DNA of 64,000 bases, taken from NCBI RefSeq assembly GCF_000284095.1, contig NC_017078.1, positions 1-64,000 on the forward strand. Direction: 5' to 3'. Below the pieces are notes generated by a model. It saw only the letters and a list, made by a program, of their open reading frames with translations. It searched no databases and was not told where the DNA came from. Every line of letters begins with the position of its first letter. The first letter of the stretch is position 1. A program made the translations under genes and the position numbers. Positions 19,479-28,592 of the stretch are shown piece by piece. Source of the stretch: Selenomonas ruminantium subsp. lactilytica TAM6421. GTDB taxonomy: Bacteria; Bacillota; Negativicutes; Selenomonadales; Selenomonadaceae.

Positions 19479-20006
19479 ATGAGTTTGGGTGATAAGTCGA
19501 TCAAACTGAAGCATCTTGCCATAGCAGGAATCGCCTGCATTGTGGCCTTTGCAGGGGCCTATGGCATGATCGAGGCCACGAATCAGAATACGTTCTGTGG
19601 GGAGCAGTGCCACGAGATGGACCCCATGTATGTGACTTGGCAGCATTCCAACCATAAGAACGTGGATTGTGCGGACTGCCATGAGCAGCCAGGTTTTACG
19701 GGATTGGTGCAGTCCAAGATGAAGGGCACCAAGGAACTGTTCCTGCATGTGACGGGCAATGTTCCCGACCCCATCAAGCTGCAGAACACCAATGAAGTGA
19801 ACTGCTATAACTGTCATCAGGACAAGATCAAGGAGGCGGAGATTGCCGGGCCGCGCAAGGATCCCCATACCGCCAAGCATTTTGAAAATGGCATGAACTG
19901 CGTTACCTGTCATTCCGGCATCGTGCATAACGAGGCAGCCAATAAGACGCTGCCCAGCCGTGAGCGTTGCTACACCTGCCATCTTGATGCCATGGGTTCA
20001 CTTTGA
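19479..20006 (+). CDS. NapC/NrfH-type multiheme cytochrome c
   Basis: 175 aa, anchored by one N-terminal helix (about 10-30) with its bulk in the periplasm. Four canonical heme sites are visible (CADCH, CYNCH, CVTCH, CYTCH) and an atypical first one, CGEQCHEM, with three residues between the cysteines. In the NapC/NrfH family the first heme is followed by a methionine, as here (CHEM). It probably carries electrons to NapA; no napB is present. GGAGGAGGG precedes ATG 19479; the longer frame overlaps napH. Confidence 0.85.
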   Translation: MSLGDKSIKLKHLAIAGIACIVAFAGAYGMIEATNQNTFCGEQCHEMDPMYVTWQHSNHKNVDCADCHEQPGFTGLVQSKMKGTKELFLHVTGNVPDPIKLQNTNEVNCYNCHQDKIKEAEIAGPRKDPHTAKHFENGMNCVTCHSGIVHNEAANKTLPSRERCYTCHLDAMGSL

Positions 20007-20020
20007 GGGAGGGTCGGACG

Positions 20021-22294
20021 ATGAAATTTTCCAGAAGAGATTTTTTGAAGGCGATGGCCATGTCAGCGGCCATGCTGGCCACAGGCTGCGGCACGAAGCG
20101 CGATCCACATAAAGGTCCCGTGGAGCAGAAGGATGCGGAAAAATGGGTCAAGGGCGTCTGCCGTTACTGCGGCACGGGCTGCGGCGTATTGGCCGGGGTG
20201 ACCGGCGGCAAGATCGTGGCAGTGAAGGGCGATCCCGATTGTGCGGTCAATAAAGGGCGTCTTTGCGTCAAGGGGATACTGCTGCCGAAAATCATGGATA
20301 CCCCCGATCGGCTGAAAAAGCCTTTGATCAAAAAGGACGGCAAATTTGTCGAGGCCAGCTGGGATGAGGCCATGAATCTGGTAGTGGAAAAATTCAAGGA
20401 GGCCATCGCCAGCTACGGGCCGGACTCCGTGGGCTTCTACGGCTCCGGCCAGACCTTTGCCGAGGAAACCTACACCATGCAGAAGATTTTCCGGGCAGGC
20501 ATTGGCACCAACAATGTGGAGGGCAACCCACGCACCTGTATGGCCAGTGCTGTGGCAGGTTTTGTCACCACCTTTGGGGCGGACGAGCCCATGGGCACCT
20601 ATGCCGATATTGAAGCCGCAGATACCTTCTTCCTAATCGGCTCCAATTCCGCCGAGGCCCATCCGGTGCTGTTCTCCCGCATTGTGGACCGCAAGAACAG
20701 CGACCCCAATGTGAAGATCATCGTGGCGGATCCCAGAAAGACCCGCACAGCGGATGTGGCGGACTATTATCTGCCCTTTATCCCCAGCCGGGATCTGGCC
20801 CTGATGAATGCCATGGCCTATGTCATCATTGAGGAAGGTCTGACCAATGAGAAATTCATTGCGGATCATACGGAATTTATGAAGGGAGCCAGCGACAAGC
20901 TCACCTATGATGAGTACAAGGCTTTCCTGCAGGATTATACGCCGGAGAAGGTGGAGGCAGCCTGCGGCATTCCTGCGGCAACGATTCGCGAGGTGGCCAG
21001 ACTCTTTGCGGATCCCAAGCGCAAGACCATGTCCATGTGGTGTATGGGCTTCAACCAGCGCACCCGGGGTGTATGGGCAAATAATCTGGTGCACAATCTG
21101 CACCTTTTGACCGGCAAGATCTGCAGCCCGGGCAACACTCCCTTCTCCCTGACGGGACAGCCCAGCGCCTGCGGCAGTGTCCGGGAGACCGGCGGCCTTT
21201 CCCATATCCTGCCGGCCCATCGCTTTGTGGCCAATGAAAAGCATCGGAATCAGCTGGAGGAAATCTGGGGAATCCCGAAAGGTACGCTGCCTTCCAAGCC
21301 CGGCTATCATACCCTGGAAATGTTCAAGGCTGCGGTCACCGGTGACCTCAAATGCCTCTGGGTCATGACCACCAATCCGGGCCAGTCCCTGCCGAACCTC
21401 AACTACTATCGTCCCGGCATGGAAAAGGTCTTTATGGTGGTGTCCGAAACCTATCATCCCACCCGCACGTCGGAACTGGCAGATGTGGTATTGCCCGCTG
21501 CCCTCTGGATGGAAAAGGAAGGCGTCTATGGCAACGGCGAGCGCCGTACCAACCATATTGCCAAGGCCGTGGAACCGCCTGGCGAAGCCCGGCCGGATCT
21601 GCAGACCATCATCGATTTCGGCAAGCGCATGGGCTATGAGCATCTGGTCAAATTCAACACCCCGGAGGAGGTCTGGGCCGAGTATCAGAAATGCCAGGAG
21701 GGCACCGATATGCAGATGGCCTCCTACAAGCGGCTGCGGGAAGGCCATGGCTTTACCTGGCCGGTGGCTCCGGATCCGAATTCCTCTCCGGAAACCTATA
21801 TCCGCTATGCGGAAGGCTATGATCCCTATGTGAAGGAAGGGGAGGGCATCAAGTTCTATTGCCGGAAGAACAACCGGGCCGTCATCTACGCCCGGCCGCA
21901 GATCGATGCCCAGGAAATGCCCGATGCGGAATATCCCTTCTTCCTGACCACTGGTCGCATGCTGGAGCATTGGCATACCGCCACCATGACCGGCAATGTG
22001 CCGGAACTCAAGAATGCCGCCCCGGAAATGTATGTGGAAATCAACGAAGAGGATGCCAAGCGCCTTGGCATCAACGACGGGGATTATGTCAATATCACCT
22101 CCCGCCGGGCCACCTGCAAGTTCAAGGCAAAGATCAACGGCCGCGGCAAGCCCATGCCGGGCCTGGTCTATGTATCCTTCCATGACAAGGAGGATGACCG
22201 CCTGATCAACAAGGTGCTTTTAGATGCCTTCGACCCGGGTTCCAAGCAGCCTGAGTACAAGGTATGCGCCGTGCAGATTTCCAAAGCCTCTTAA
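20021..22294 (+). CDS. napA: Periplasmic nitrate reductase catalytic subunit (NapA-like)
   Basis: 757-aa molybdopterin oxidoreductase that would reduce nitrate to nitrite. Tat leader SRRDFLKAMAMSAAML; a [4Fe-4S] site C47-x2-C50-x3-C54 and a later cysteine in GRLCVKG; the molybdenum cysteine in NPRTCMASAV (C173), typical of NapA rather than formate dehydrogenase (selenocysteine or Cys in another context) or arsenate enzymes. The C-terminal molybdopterin-dinucleotide domain includes TTGRMLEHWHTATMT. The length is at the short, NapA/NasA-like end. GAGGGAGGG precedes ATG 20021. It is last in the operon, followed by a strong terminator. Confidence 0.9.
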   Translation: MKFSRRDFLKAMAMSAAMLATGCGTKRDPHKGPVEQKDAEKWVKGVCRYCGTGCGVLAGVTGGKIVAVKGDPDCAVNKGRLCVKGILLPKIMDTPDRLKKPLIKKDGKFVEASWDEAMNLVVEKFKEAIASYGPDSVGFYGSGQTFAEETYTMQKIFRAGIGTNNVEGNPRTCMASAVAGFVTTFGADEPMGTYADIEAADTFFLIGSNSAEAHPVLFSRIVDRKNSDPNVKIIVADPRKTRTADVADYYLPFIPSRDLALMNAMAYVIIEEGLTNEKFIADHTEFMKGASDKLTYDEYKAFLQDYTPEKVEAACGIPAATIREVARLFADPKRKTMSMWCMGFNQRTRGVWANNLVHNLHLLTGKICSPGNTPFSLTGQPSACGSVRETGGLSHILPAHRFVANEKHRNQLEEIWGIPKGTLPSKPGYHTLEMFKAAVTGDLKCLWVMTTNPGQSLPNLNYYRPGMEKVFMVVSETYHPTRTSELADVVLPAALWMEKEGVYGNGERRTNHIAKAVEPPGEARPDLQTIIDFGKRMGYEHLVKFNTPEEVWAEYQKCQEGTDMQMASYKRLREGHGFTWPVAPDPNSSPETYIRYAEGYDPYVKEGEGIKFYCRKNNRAVIYARPQIDAQEMPDAEYPFFLTTGRMLEHWHTATMTGNVPELKNAAPEMYVEINEEDAKRLGINDGDYVNITSRRATCKFKAKINGRGKPMPGLVYVSFHDKEDDRLINKVLLDAFDPGSKQPEYKVCAVQISKAS

Positions 22295-22310
22295 AATCTG
22301 CCGATAAAAT

Positions 22311-22376
22311 AAAGGTGTCCAGGTACTGTCCTCACATGAGCTGCATGTGAGGTTCAGTGCCTGGACACCTTTTGCT
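22311..22376. terminator. Long terminator hairpin after napA
   Basis: AAAGGTGTCCAGG near 22311-22323 pairs with CCTGGACACCTTTT near 22360-22373, with an inner CCTCACATG/CATGTGAGG stem. It serves the nap operon and, on the other strand, possibly the PAP2 gene. Confidence 0.85.
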
Positions 22377-22413
22377 TCTGTCTGGCAGCTGTCTGTCATA
22401 GATTTCTCGTTCA

Positions 22414-22929
22414 TTATCTGCTGCTAAAGAGAGTTGAACGGAAATGCCAGACCAGGCTGCTGCCGGCAAAAGCCACGATTATGCCGGCTAGTACATCCGT
22501 AGGATAGTGGACACCGGCATAAAGCCGGGAAAAGGCCATGATGACAGCGAAAACCATGAAAAAGTATCGCTGCCAGCCTTGGCAGGTTCGCCAAAGGATA
22601 AAGGCTGCGGCAAAGGCACAGACCGTATGCCCGGAGGGGAAGGAAAAGGAATGGGGCAGATGCCCCAAGGGGATGAGGTCGGGCATTTGCAAAAAGGGAC
22701 GCGGCCGCATGACCAGATGCTTTATGCATGCGGCTATTCCGCCACAAAAGAGCAGGGAGATCAAGGCCAGTATTCCCTGGTGTCTGGTCGCTGGGCGAAG
22801 GGCCAGAACAATGGTCATGGCGATCCAGATGGCTCCATAATGCCCCATATTGGTAATCAGCATCAGAATGGGCGTCCATAGATCCGCACGGATATTTTCC
22901 TGTATGAAGATGAGTATTGCTTTGTCCAT
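22414..22929 (-). CDS. PAP2-family membrane phosphatase
   Basis: 171-aa integral membrane phosphatase of the type 2 phosphatidic acid phosphatase family, including undecaprenyl-pyrophosphate phosphatases. The three catalytic motifs are present: KHLVMRPRP, FPSGHTV and SRLYAGVHYPTDVLAG. Its active site faces the periplasm. Substrate is probably a lipid (pyro)phosphate, but cannot be narrowed. Confidence 0.9.
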   Translation of the reverse strand: MDKAILIFIQENIRADLWTPILMLITNMGHYGAIWIAMTIVLALRPATRHQGILALISLLFCGGIAACIKHLVMRPRPFLQMPDLIPLGHLPHSFSFPSGHTVCAFAAAFILWRTCQGWQRYFFMVFAVIMAFSRLYAGVHYPTDVLAGIIVAFAGSSLVWHFRSTLFSSR

Positions 22930-23047
22930 AAGTTACCTCGTTTTGCAGACTGTACCAGAATGATATGTTCGCCCATTATAGTGCAATCGTGATCACTTTG
23001 TCAATGCATAAAAACACAGGGGAGGATTATTTTCTCCACAGAAATCC

Positions 23048-23278
23048 TTGCAAAATGCAGGCAGCAGCCTGTCCCCACTTTTACTGGAAACTCATATGGC
23101 CCCTGGCCATAATACGGAAACCCTGCCGGTCGACCTGAGTACCATTGACCCCTTGGGGGTAATCATTTTAGCTGCTTCCCTGGTGGATGTGCGCAGGAAA
23201 ATCGGCGTGATAAAGCTTTTGGCTGGCACAGGCGTAGCGGGATTGGTGCTGGGCATAATCCAGCAAAACCTGCGCTGA
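23048..23278 (+). pseudogene. Chromate transporter C-terminal remnant
   Basis: The last ~45 residues (IDPLGVIILAASLVDVRR and an IKLLAGTGVAGLVLG helix) resemble the end of ChrA-type transporters, which are about 190 aa per half. No upstream helices remain. Similarity is judged by eye, so the family call is tentative. Confidence 0.4.
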
Positions 23279-23382
23279 TATTTCACTCCAGCGAAAAAGT
23301 GATTGAATCACGAACTTTTGGCTGGTATATTGCTATAATCATAACAAGTTCGAAGAAATGATACGCATTTGGAGGTATGATT

Positions 23383-25038
23383 ATGGCAAAATACATCGTA
23401 GTTGGCGGCGTGGCCGGCGGCGCCACAGCAGCTGCCCGTCTGCGGCGGCTGGACGAAGCGGCAGAAATCATTCTGGTGGAGCGCGGCGGCGATATTTCCT
23501 TTGCCAATTGCGGCCTGCCCTATTATGTGGGAGGCGTTATTCCACGGCAGGAAGATTTGCTGGTGATGACGCCGGCCAAATTCCGCGGGCTTTTTAACGT
23601 GGATGTGCGGGTGCAGAGCGAAGTCGTAAAGGTGGATACGGCAGCCCGTCAGGTAACCATTCGCCACGGCGAGGAAGAATATCCGGAAAGCTATGATGCA
23701 TTGCTGCTGTCCCCTGGTGCCCAGCCCCTGCGGCCACCGATTCCGGGCATTGACCATGAACGCATTGTAACCCTGCGCAATGTACCGGATGCTGCGGTCT
23801 TGAAGAAGCTGGTCGGGGATTATCCCCAGGGGCGTGCCGTGGTGGTCGGCGGCGGTTTCATCGGCGTGGAAGCGGCGGAGAATCTGCAGGCTCAGGGCCT
23901 GTCCGTGACATTGGTGGAAGCAGCACCCCATATTCTGGCTCCCTTTGATACGGATATGTCAGCCCTGGCAGAAGCTGAACTGCGCCAGAACGGCGTGAAG
24001 CTGCTGTTGGAGCAGGGCGTACAGGAATTCCTTCATCATGAGGATGGCACCATTGGCGTTAAAATTCCTCAGGAAGTGCTGACGGCTGATTTTGTGGTGC
24101 TGGCCATCGGCGTGCGCCCGGATACGGCATTCCTGCAGGATAGCGGCATCGAGCTGGGGGAAAGGGGGCATATTTTAGTTGATGAATATATGCAGACCAG
24201 CGCCCCGGCAGTCTTTGCCGTAGGTGATGCGGTAATGACCTTTGACGGCCTGACGGGGAAGAAGGCGGCGCTGCCTTTGGCTGGTCCCGCCAATCGTCAG
24301 GGGCGGCTGGCCGCTGACAATATTGCCGGCAAAAAACGCAAGTATGCCGGCGTGGTCGGCAGTTCAGTGCTCAAGGTCTTTTCTTTGACTGCTGCCGCTA
24401 CCGGCAAAAACGAGCGGGCCTTGCAGCAGGCGGGGCTGGTTTATGGCAAGGACTATCGTTATACCATCACTTATCCCAATGACCATGCGTCTTATTATCC
24501 CCAGGCGGAGCCCTTCGCCCTTAAAGTGCTGTTCAGCCTGCAGGATGGCAAGGTCCTTGGTGCCCAGGCAATTGGTAAAAAGGGCGTGGATAAGCGGATT
24601 GATGTATTGGCTGCTGTTTTGCGTTTAGGCGGCACGGTGTATGATTTGGAAGATTTGGAGCTTGCCTATGCGCCGCCCTTCTCTTCAGCCAAAGACCCAG
24701 TGAATATGGCCGGATACTATGGCGATAACATCCTGCAGGGCCTGACCAATCCCCTGCTGCCGGGGGAACTGGCGGCCGAACAGGAACGGGGGGCCTTGAT
24801 CATCGATGTGCGTCCGCCGGAAATGTTTGCGGCAGGCCATGTAGAGGGAGCAATCAATATCCCGGCGGCAAAAATGCGGGAACAACTGGATAAGCTGGAT
24901 AAAAAACGGCCCCTGGTGGTCATCTGCAAAATTGGCATGAACGGATATTTCATGGAACGCATGCTGAAGCAGTCAGGCTTTGAGGTTCGCAATATGATGG
25001 GTGGTTTCACCTATCTGCAGGGAACTTTGCCGAAATAA
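23383..25038 (+). CDS. CoA-disulfide reductase with C-terminal rhodanese domain
   Basis: 551-aa flavoprotein. FAD-binding VVGGVAGGATAAARLRR at the start, the redox cysteine in FANCGLPYY (~43), NAD(P)H-binding VVVGGGFIGVEAAENL (~150), FAD motif VFAVGDAV, dimerisation domain, then a rhodanese domain from about 465 with its cysteine in VICKIGMNG. Such fusions reduce CoA disulfide, persulfides or polysulfides using NAD(P)H. It stands alone between a chromate-transporter remnant and a terminator. Start at 23383 is set by GGAGG at 23371-23375. A perfect palindrome GTGATTGAATCAC (23299-23311) upstream may be an operator. Confidence 0.92.
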   Translation: MAKYIVVGGVAGGATAAARLRRLDEAAEIILVERGGDISFANCGLPYYVGGVIPRQEDLLVMTPAKFRGLFNVDVRVQSEVVKVDTAARQVTIRHGEEEYPESYDALLLSPGAQPLRPPIPGIDHERIVTLRNVPDAAVLKKLVGDYPQGRAVVVGGGFIGVEAAENLQAQGLSVTLVEAAPHILAPFDTDMSALAEAELRQNGVKLLLEQGVQEFLHHEDGTIGVKIPQEVLTADFVVLAIGVRPDTAFLQDSGIELGERGHILVDEYMQTSAPAVFAVGDAVMTFDGLTGKKAALPLAGPANRQGRLAADNIAGKKRKYAGVVGSSVLKVFSLTAAATGKNERALQQAGLVYGKDYRYTITYPNDHASYYPQAEPFALKVLFSLQDGKVLGAQAIGKKGVDKRIDVLAAVLRLGGTVYDLEDLELAYAPPFSSAKDPVNMAGYYGDNILQGLTNPLLPGELAAEQERGALIIDVRPPEMFAAGHVEGAINIPAAKMREQLDKLDKKRPLVVICKIGMNGYFMERMLKQSGFEVRNMMGGFTYLQGTLPK

Positions 25039-25042
25039 AGAC

Positions 25043-25082
25043 AAGACCTTCAGGGTGTTCATATTGCCCTGAAGGTCTTCTT
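25043..25082 (+). terminator. Terminator after the CoA-disulfide reductase gene
   Basis: AAGACCTTCAGGG (25043-25055) pairs with 25067-25079, followed by CTTTT. Confidence 0.85.
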
Positions 25083-25112
25083 TTGGAAACAGTCGGAGAA
25101 GGAGTGCTTTTC

Positions 25113-25811
25113 GTGCAGGAAGAATGTTTGATTTGTAAGGAAAAACTGGAATATCTTGCTGAAGATGTCATGATGGAATGTGCAATTTGCCATAAGCAGG
25201 AGAACAGCAAGACCAGATGTATAAATGGCCACTATGTGTGCAATGAGTGTCATACCCAGGGTATCGATGAGATTATCGGCCTGTGTCTGGAGGAATCCTC
25301 GAAGAATCCCCTCCTTATCATCCAAAAGATGATGGATTTGCCCTTCTGTCATATGCACGGCCCGGAACATCATGTTATGGTGGGCGCCGCCTTGTTGACG
25401 GCTTATCGGAATGCCGGGGGCGATATTGATTTAGCGGCGGCCCTCATAGAAATGATGAAGCGGGGCAAAAGTGTGCCAGGGGGAGCTTGTGGCTTTTGGG
25501 GAGCCTGCGGTGCGGGAATCAGCTCCGGCATGTTCGTTTCCATTATTTCCGGTTCCACCCCTTTGCAGGAACAGCCCTTTGCCTTGTCCCATAAGATGAC
25601 GGCAAAATCCTTGGGAAGAATCGGAGATATTGGTGGCCCGCGCTGCTGCAAGCGGGATTCCTTCCTGTCCATACTTTCGGCTATAGAATTCGTAAAGGAA
25701 AACTTTGGTGTGGAGATGGAAGGCGAGAAAGTCGTATGCAGCTATGTCGGGCAGAATAATCAATGCATTGGAAAACGCTGTCCGTTTTCGCCGTTCAACA
25801 TAAAATATTAG
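25113..25811 (+). CDS. DUF5714-type cysteine-rich protein
   Basis: 232 aa, starting at GTG 25113, 8 nt after GGAGAAGGAG. Two zinc-ribbon-like cysteine sets open the protein (CLICKEKL, CAICHK, CNECH), followed by a helical region with FCHMHGPEHH, GGACGFWGACGAGIS, PRCCKRD and a final CIGKRCPF. This is the layout of the DUF5714 family, whose members are usually linked to methyltransferase or corrinoid genes; function is unknown. The high cysteine and histidine content suggests a metal or Fe-S cofactor. Confidence 0.75.
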   Translation: MQEECLICKEKLEYLAEDVMMECAICHKQENSKTRCINGHYVCNECHTQGIDEIIGLCLEESSKNPLLIIQKMMDLPFCHMHGPEHHVMVGAALLTAYRNAGGDIDLAAALIEMMKRGKSVPGGACGFWGACGAGISSGMFVSIISGSTPLQEQPFALSHKMTAKSLGRIGDIGGPRCCKRDSFLSILSAIEFVKENFGVEMEGEKVVCSYVGQNNQCIGKRCPFSPFNIKY

Positions 25812-26382
25812 ATTATTCCAATCAGATACTGCACCAGCAGGGACATGCAGACAGGTACGATCATCAAGGCACGGGTCAGCTTTACGATGGTGGCCAGGCC
25901 TCCGGCTTCTTCGATGTAAGAATAACCGGCTGCTACCACAGAAGAGGTATCGTTTATCGCGGTACCGGCCCACATGCCAAAGCCCAGGTCGGACATATTC
26001 ATCAGATGCCCGTGCCGGCGCCGATAAGGGTAGTGGTATTGCGGTCAAGATGCAGCAGTCTGCCTACCCCCCAGGCTGTCATAAAAGCTGTCAGCAGAGT
26101 GAAGATCATGACGGAGAAGGACTGGCTGCCGATGTCCAGCACACGGAAGAGATTCATCTCAAAACCCAACAGGATGATGGCATATTGCAGGAGCTCCTCC
26201 CCGGCCGCGGTCAGAAACAGCTTCTTGCCCAGCCGTTCAAAGAGCCTCGTCCCATAATGCTCCTCCAGCTCCCGGATGGCCTGACTCACCGAGGGCTGAG
26301 AAATATGCAGTTTTTCGGCGGCACGTGTCATGCCATCCTCATCGCAGACACATAAGAAAATCTGGAAATGGCGCAGGGTCAT
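25808..26382 (-). pseudogene. Chimeric remnant: LysR DNA-binding domain joined to YeiH-like transporter pieces
   Basis: From 26382 to about 26179 the frame encodes a LysR helix-turn-helix (MTLRHFQIFL, AEKLHISQPSVSQAIRELE) and then passes in frame into IILLGFEMNLFRVLDIG, a membrane segment of a YeiH/UPF0324 putative sulfate exporter. It stops at 26002 after LIGAGTGI. The rest of that family (GFGMWAGTAINDTSSVV, IVKLTRALMIVPV) continues in another frame at 26002-25808 and ends early. YeiH and its LysR regulator are normally separate neighbouring genes, so deletions have fused and broken both. Confidence 0.75.
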
Positions 26383-26637
26383 CGGGATACAGGGGGCAAC
26401 AGTGGTGAGGAAACCACGGTGGTCACGCAGGTTATGTCGGATGGCTCTGTACTTACTACGGTTTACGAAGGCAAGTGCATTGTGTCCCAGAATAAGACCC
26501 ATGCAGCCAATCCGGAAAAAATTCCCACGATACTCAGTAACCAGGTGGAAAAATCTGGTAAGGCAGTAGAGGGAAACGAAGAGAGTCTTGCCTGTGCGGA
26601 AACGGCATCTTTGATGTTGAATATGCTGAAATCATAG
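26383..26637 (+). pseudogene. Unrecognised coding remnant
   Basis: An open frame reading GEETTVVTQVMSDGSVLTTV, then KIPTILSNQVEKSGK, ends at TAG 26637. Its composition looks protein-like, but it has no start signal and butts against the LysR remnant on the other strand. It may be the 3' end of a gene whose 5' part was deleted. No family recognised. Confidence 0.25.
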
Positions 26638-26755
26638 GTACCTTGCATCAATAGGGGATACAGTCCGGCACTGGGGTTGATTTGCCCACGATAGCGTGGT
26701 AACATAGAAGCATAAGAAATAAACAGGTGCCTGTTGCCACCGGGTAGCAGGAAAG

Positions 26756-26806
26756 ACGCCATATCTTTATCGTTAGGTCAAAAGAAGATAAAGATATGGC
26801 GTTATT
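26756..26806 (+). terminator. Perfect 16-bp inverted repeat before the flavin-oxidase-like gene
   Basis: ACGCCATATCTTTATC (26756-26771) and its exact complement (26787-26802) enclose 15 nt, followed by TATTTATA. It reads as a terminator for the remnant upstream, with the next ribosome site just after it. Confidence 0.6.
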
Positions 26807-26826
26807 TATATGAGGAAGAGCAGATG

Positions 26827-27303
26827 ATGTTCAGGAATATGAGACGCTTCAAGCAGCAGATTACCGAAGAGGAATGCCGTGAGGTATTGAAAGATGCCAA
26901 GAGAGGTGTACTCTCCCTGCTGGGGGAGGATGGCTATCCCTATGGCCTGCCCATAAACCATTGGTACTGCGAGGAAGATGGCAAGTTGTATTTCCATGGA
27001 GCCAAGGCAGGACACAAAATCGAAGCCATCAAAAAATGCGATAAGGCCAGCTTCTGTGCTTATGACGAAGGTTATCGCAAAGACGGGGAATGGGCTCTCA
27101 ATATCAAGAGTGTTATCGCCTTCGGCAAAATCCGCCTGGTGGAGGACGAAGAAGTGGCCCGCAGGATATGTACGCATCTCGTAGGCAAATTCACCGACGA
27201 TCAGGAATATCTGGAGAAGGAATTAAAAAATGCCCTGCCGCGGGTGCAATGCCTGGAGATGAGCCTTGAGCATATGACGGGCAAGCTGGTAAATGAGTCA
27301 TAA
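26827..27303 (+). CDS. Pyridoxamine 5'-phosphate oxidase-family flavoprotein (Nim-like)
   Basis: 158-aa split-barrel FMN-binding protein. The pattern MRRFKQQITEEECREVL, KRGVLSLLGEDGYPYGLPIN, LYFHGAKAGHKIEAIKK and a late GKLVNES matches the group that includes 5-nitroimidazole reductases. It probably reduces a small molecule with FMN; a resistance role is not shown. ATG 26827 (or 26824) follows AGGAAGAG. The frameshifted small gene begins 31 bp later. Confidence 0.85.
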   Translation: MFRNMRRFKQQITEEECREVLKDAKRGVLSLLGEDGYPYGLPINHWYCEEDGKLYFHGAKAGHKIEAIKKCDKASFCAYDEGYRKDGEWALNIKSVIAFGKIRLVEDEEVARRICTHLVGKFTDDQEYLEKELKNALPRVQCLEMSLEHMTGKLVNES

Positions 27304-27333
27304 GGAAGATAAAGCAGAATAGAAGTAAAGTAA

Positions 27334-27556
27334 ATGATTACCATAGCGGAATTAAAGACAGGTGTTATTTTCGGGGATAATGATACTGATGAATATGTTT
27401 ATATGCCTGCCAGTGAAATCGGTGTGGAAAATCCCTTGTGTGTTTACGAAAACAACGGGACGCGCTGATGTAGATTTGCCAGAGGCTCTGCGGCTCATCA
27501 GGGTGCGGGCCTTGCGGCAGGTAAAGCACCCTGTTTGGGGAAGAAGTTCCTGCTGA
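27334..27556 (+). pseudogene. Frameshifted copy of the small gene at 58869
   Basis: MITIAELKTGVIFGDN... matches the intact 74-aa protein at 58869 almost residue for residue, but two bases are missing near 27459-27465, giving TGA at 27466. The downstream frame (ADVDLPEALRLIRV, RALRQVKHPV) continues the match to 27556. The product would be a 44-aa truncated peptide. Confidence 0.85.
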
Positions 27557-27650
27557 AGAGGTGGCACAACAGGAGGGCTGTATGGATTGGCTGAATGCAT
27601 ATAGGAACCCCTGGTGGTTTTCAGTTGAAAAATCGAAAGAAAAAGTTTAA

Positions 27651-27686
27651 AATAATTCGGGATGAATTTCATCCCGAATTATTTTT
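27651..27686 (+). terminator. Terminator hairpin
   Basis: AATAATTCGGGATGAA (27651-27666) pairs with the following TTTCATCCCGAATTATT, ending in T5 at about 27682-27686. Confidence 0.8.
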
Positions 27687-27703
27687 GACAGATTTAGCTT
27701 GAG

Positions 27704-28246
27704 GTGAATGATTTATTGAAAAATATAAGAATTTTTTGGGGGAATCCCCCAGTCCCGGTAGTGAAATTGTGGAAAAACGCATTTGCACAGTCAACAGAGG
27801 GGATTTTTCTGCTCTATCTGATAACTTCTGTAATTGTCGAATCCGTCAGGAATAACAGCCTGACCTATTCGTGGATTGAAATCCTGCTTATGGCGGTGAC
27901 CATGGGAACCATTCGCCGGTACTATATTCGGCATAAGCGCATCTATCTCATGGTGTTTGAAAACGTTTGGCATCGCCTGAACCGCTACATGGCTACACCC
28001 TCTGAGGCCGTGGATAAGAAGATACAGGCACTTACCAATCAGGCCTTGGAGGCTAGAAGAAACGGCCATCTGCCAGGATTTGCGGCATATCTGTCCAGTG
28101 TGGATTATACTCGTTTGGAGAGTATGTCTCAGAAGATTGTCGAGACGGCAAGAAGCAAGGGGCGTTACTGGGACACCTTTATATTGATTTGCATCGTGTC
28201 ATATGCAATCGTAACGATTGGAACGATGATCAAGGATTTTCTTTGA
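27704..28246 (+). CDS. Membrane protein of unknown function
   Basis: 180 aa. Two hydrophobic segments near residues 33-50 and 58-70, a basic central region (RRYYIRHKR) with a helical amphipathic stretch, and a C-terminal membrane helix (FILICIVSYAIVTIGTMI). No family recognised. Start is unsure: GTG 27704 overlaps the GAGG ribosome site, and TTG 27716 is better spaced. It is bounded by terminators on both sides, so it is transcribed alone. Confidence 0.6.
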   Translation: MNDLLKNIRIFWGNPPVPVVKLWKNAFAQSTEGIFLLYLITSVIVESVRNNSLTYSWIEILLMAVTMGTIRRYYIRHKRIYLMVFENVWHRLNRYMATPSEAVDKKIQALTNQALEARRNGHLPGFAAYLSSVDYTRLESMSQKIVETARSKGRYWDTFILICIVSYAIVTIGTMIKDFL

Positions 28247-28273
28247 TCCCTGCCAGAAATGCTGGAATGACGA

Positions 28274-28302
28274 AAGCCCTCAGCTGACGCAGAGGGCTTA
28301 TT
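28274..28302 (+). terminator. Terminator after the membrane protein gene
   Basis: AAGCCCTC (28274-28281) pairs with GAGGGCTT (28292-28299), followed by ATT. Confidence 0.65.
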
Positions 28303-28346
28303 CGTGATGATGATATAGTAGTGGTCTTAACCGCTGGGAGGCGTAA

Positions 28347-28565
28347 GACTGCGAAAACACCAATGAGCTTTTGCAAAGCTATCCGGGGTGCAACGGCATC
28401 AAAACAGGCTATACACGGGCTGCACAGTGGTGTCTGGCAGCATCAGCCCAAAGGGATGACAGGGAATATATCGTAGTCATCATGCATGCGCAAAGCGATG
28501 AAGATCGTTACCACGATGCGGCTGCACTGCTGGATTATGCTTTTAGCAAAGATTTGCAAGAATGA
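28347..28565 (+). pseudogene. D-alanyl-D-alanine carboxypeptidase (S11) remnant
   Basis: Encodes ENTNELLQSYPGCNGIKTGYT with the KTG box of penicillin-binding carboxypeptidases, then the following strand-helix region to a stop at 28565. The catalytic SxxK and SxN parts are absent and a stop lies just upstream (28344). Confidence 0.75.
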
Positions 28566-28592
28566 AGGTTTACCAATCCGGGATGAACGCTG

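Noticed and set aside
20633-22183. 516-codon open frame on the minus strand
   Set aside because: Antisense shadow of napA without start signal.
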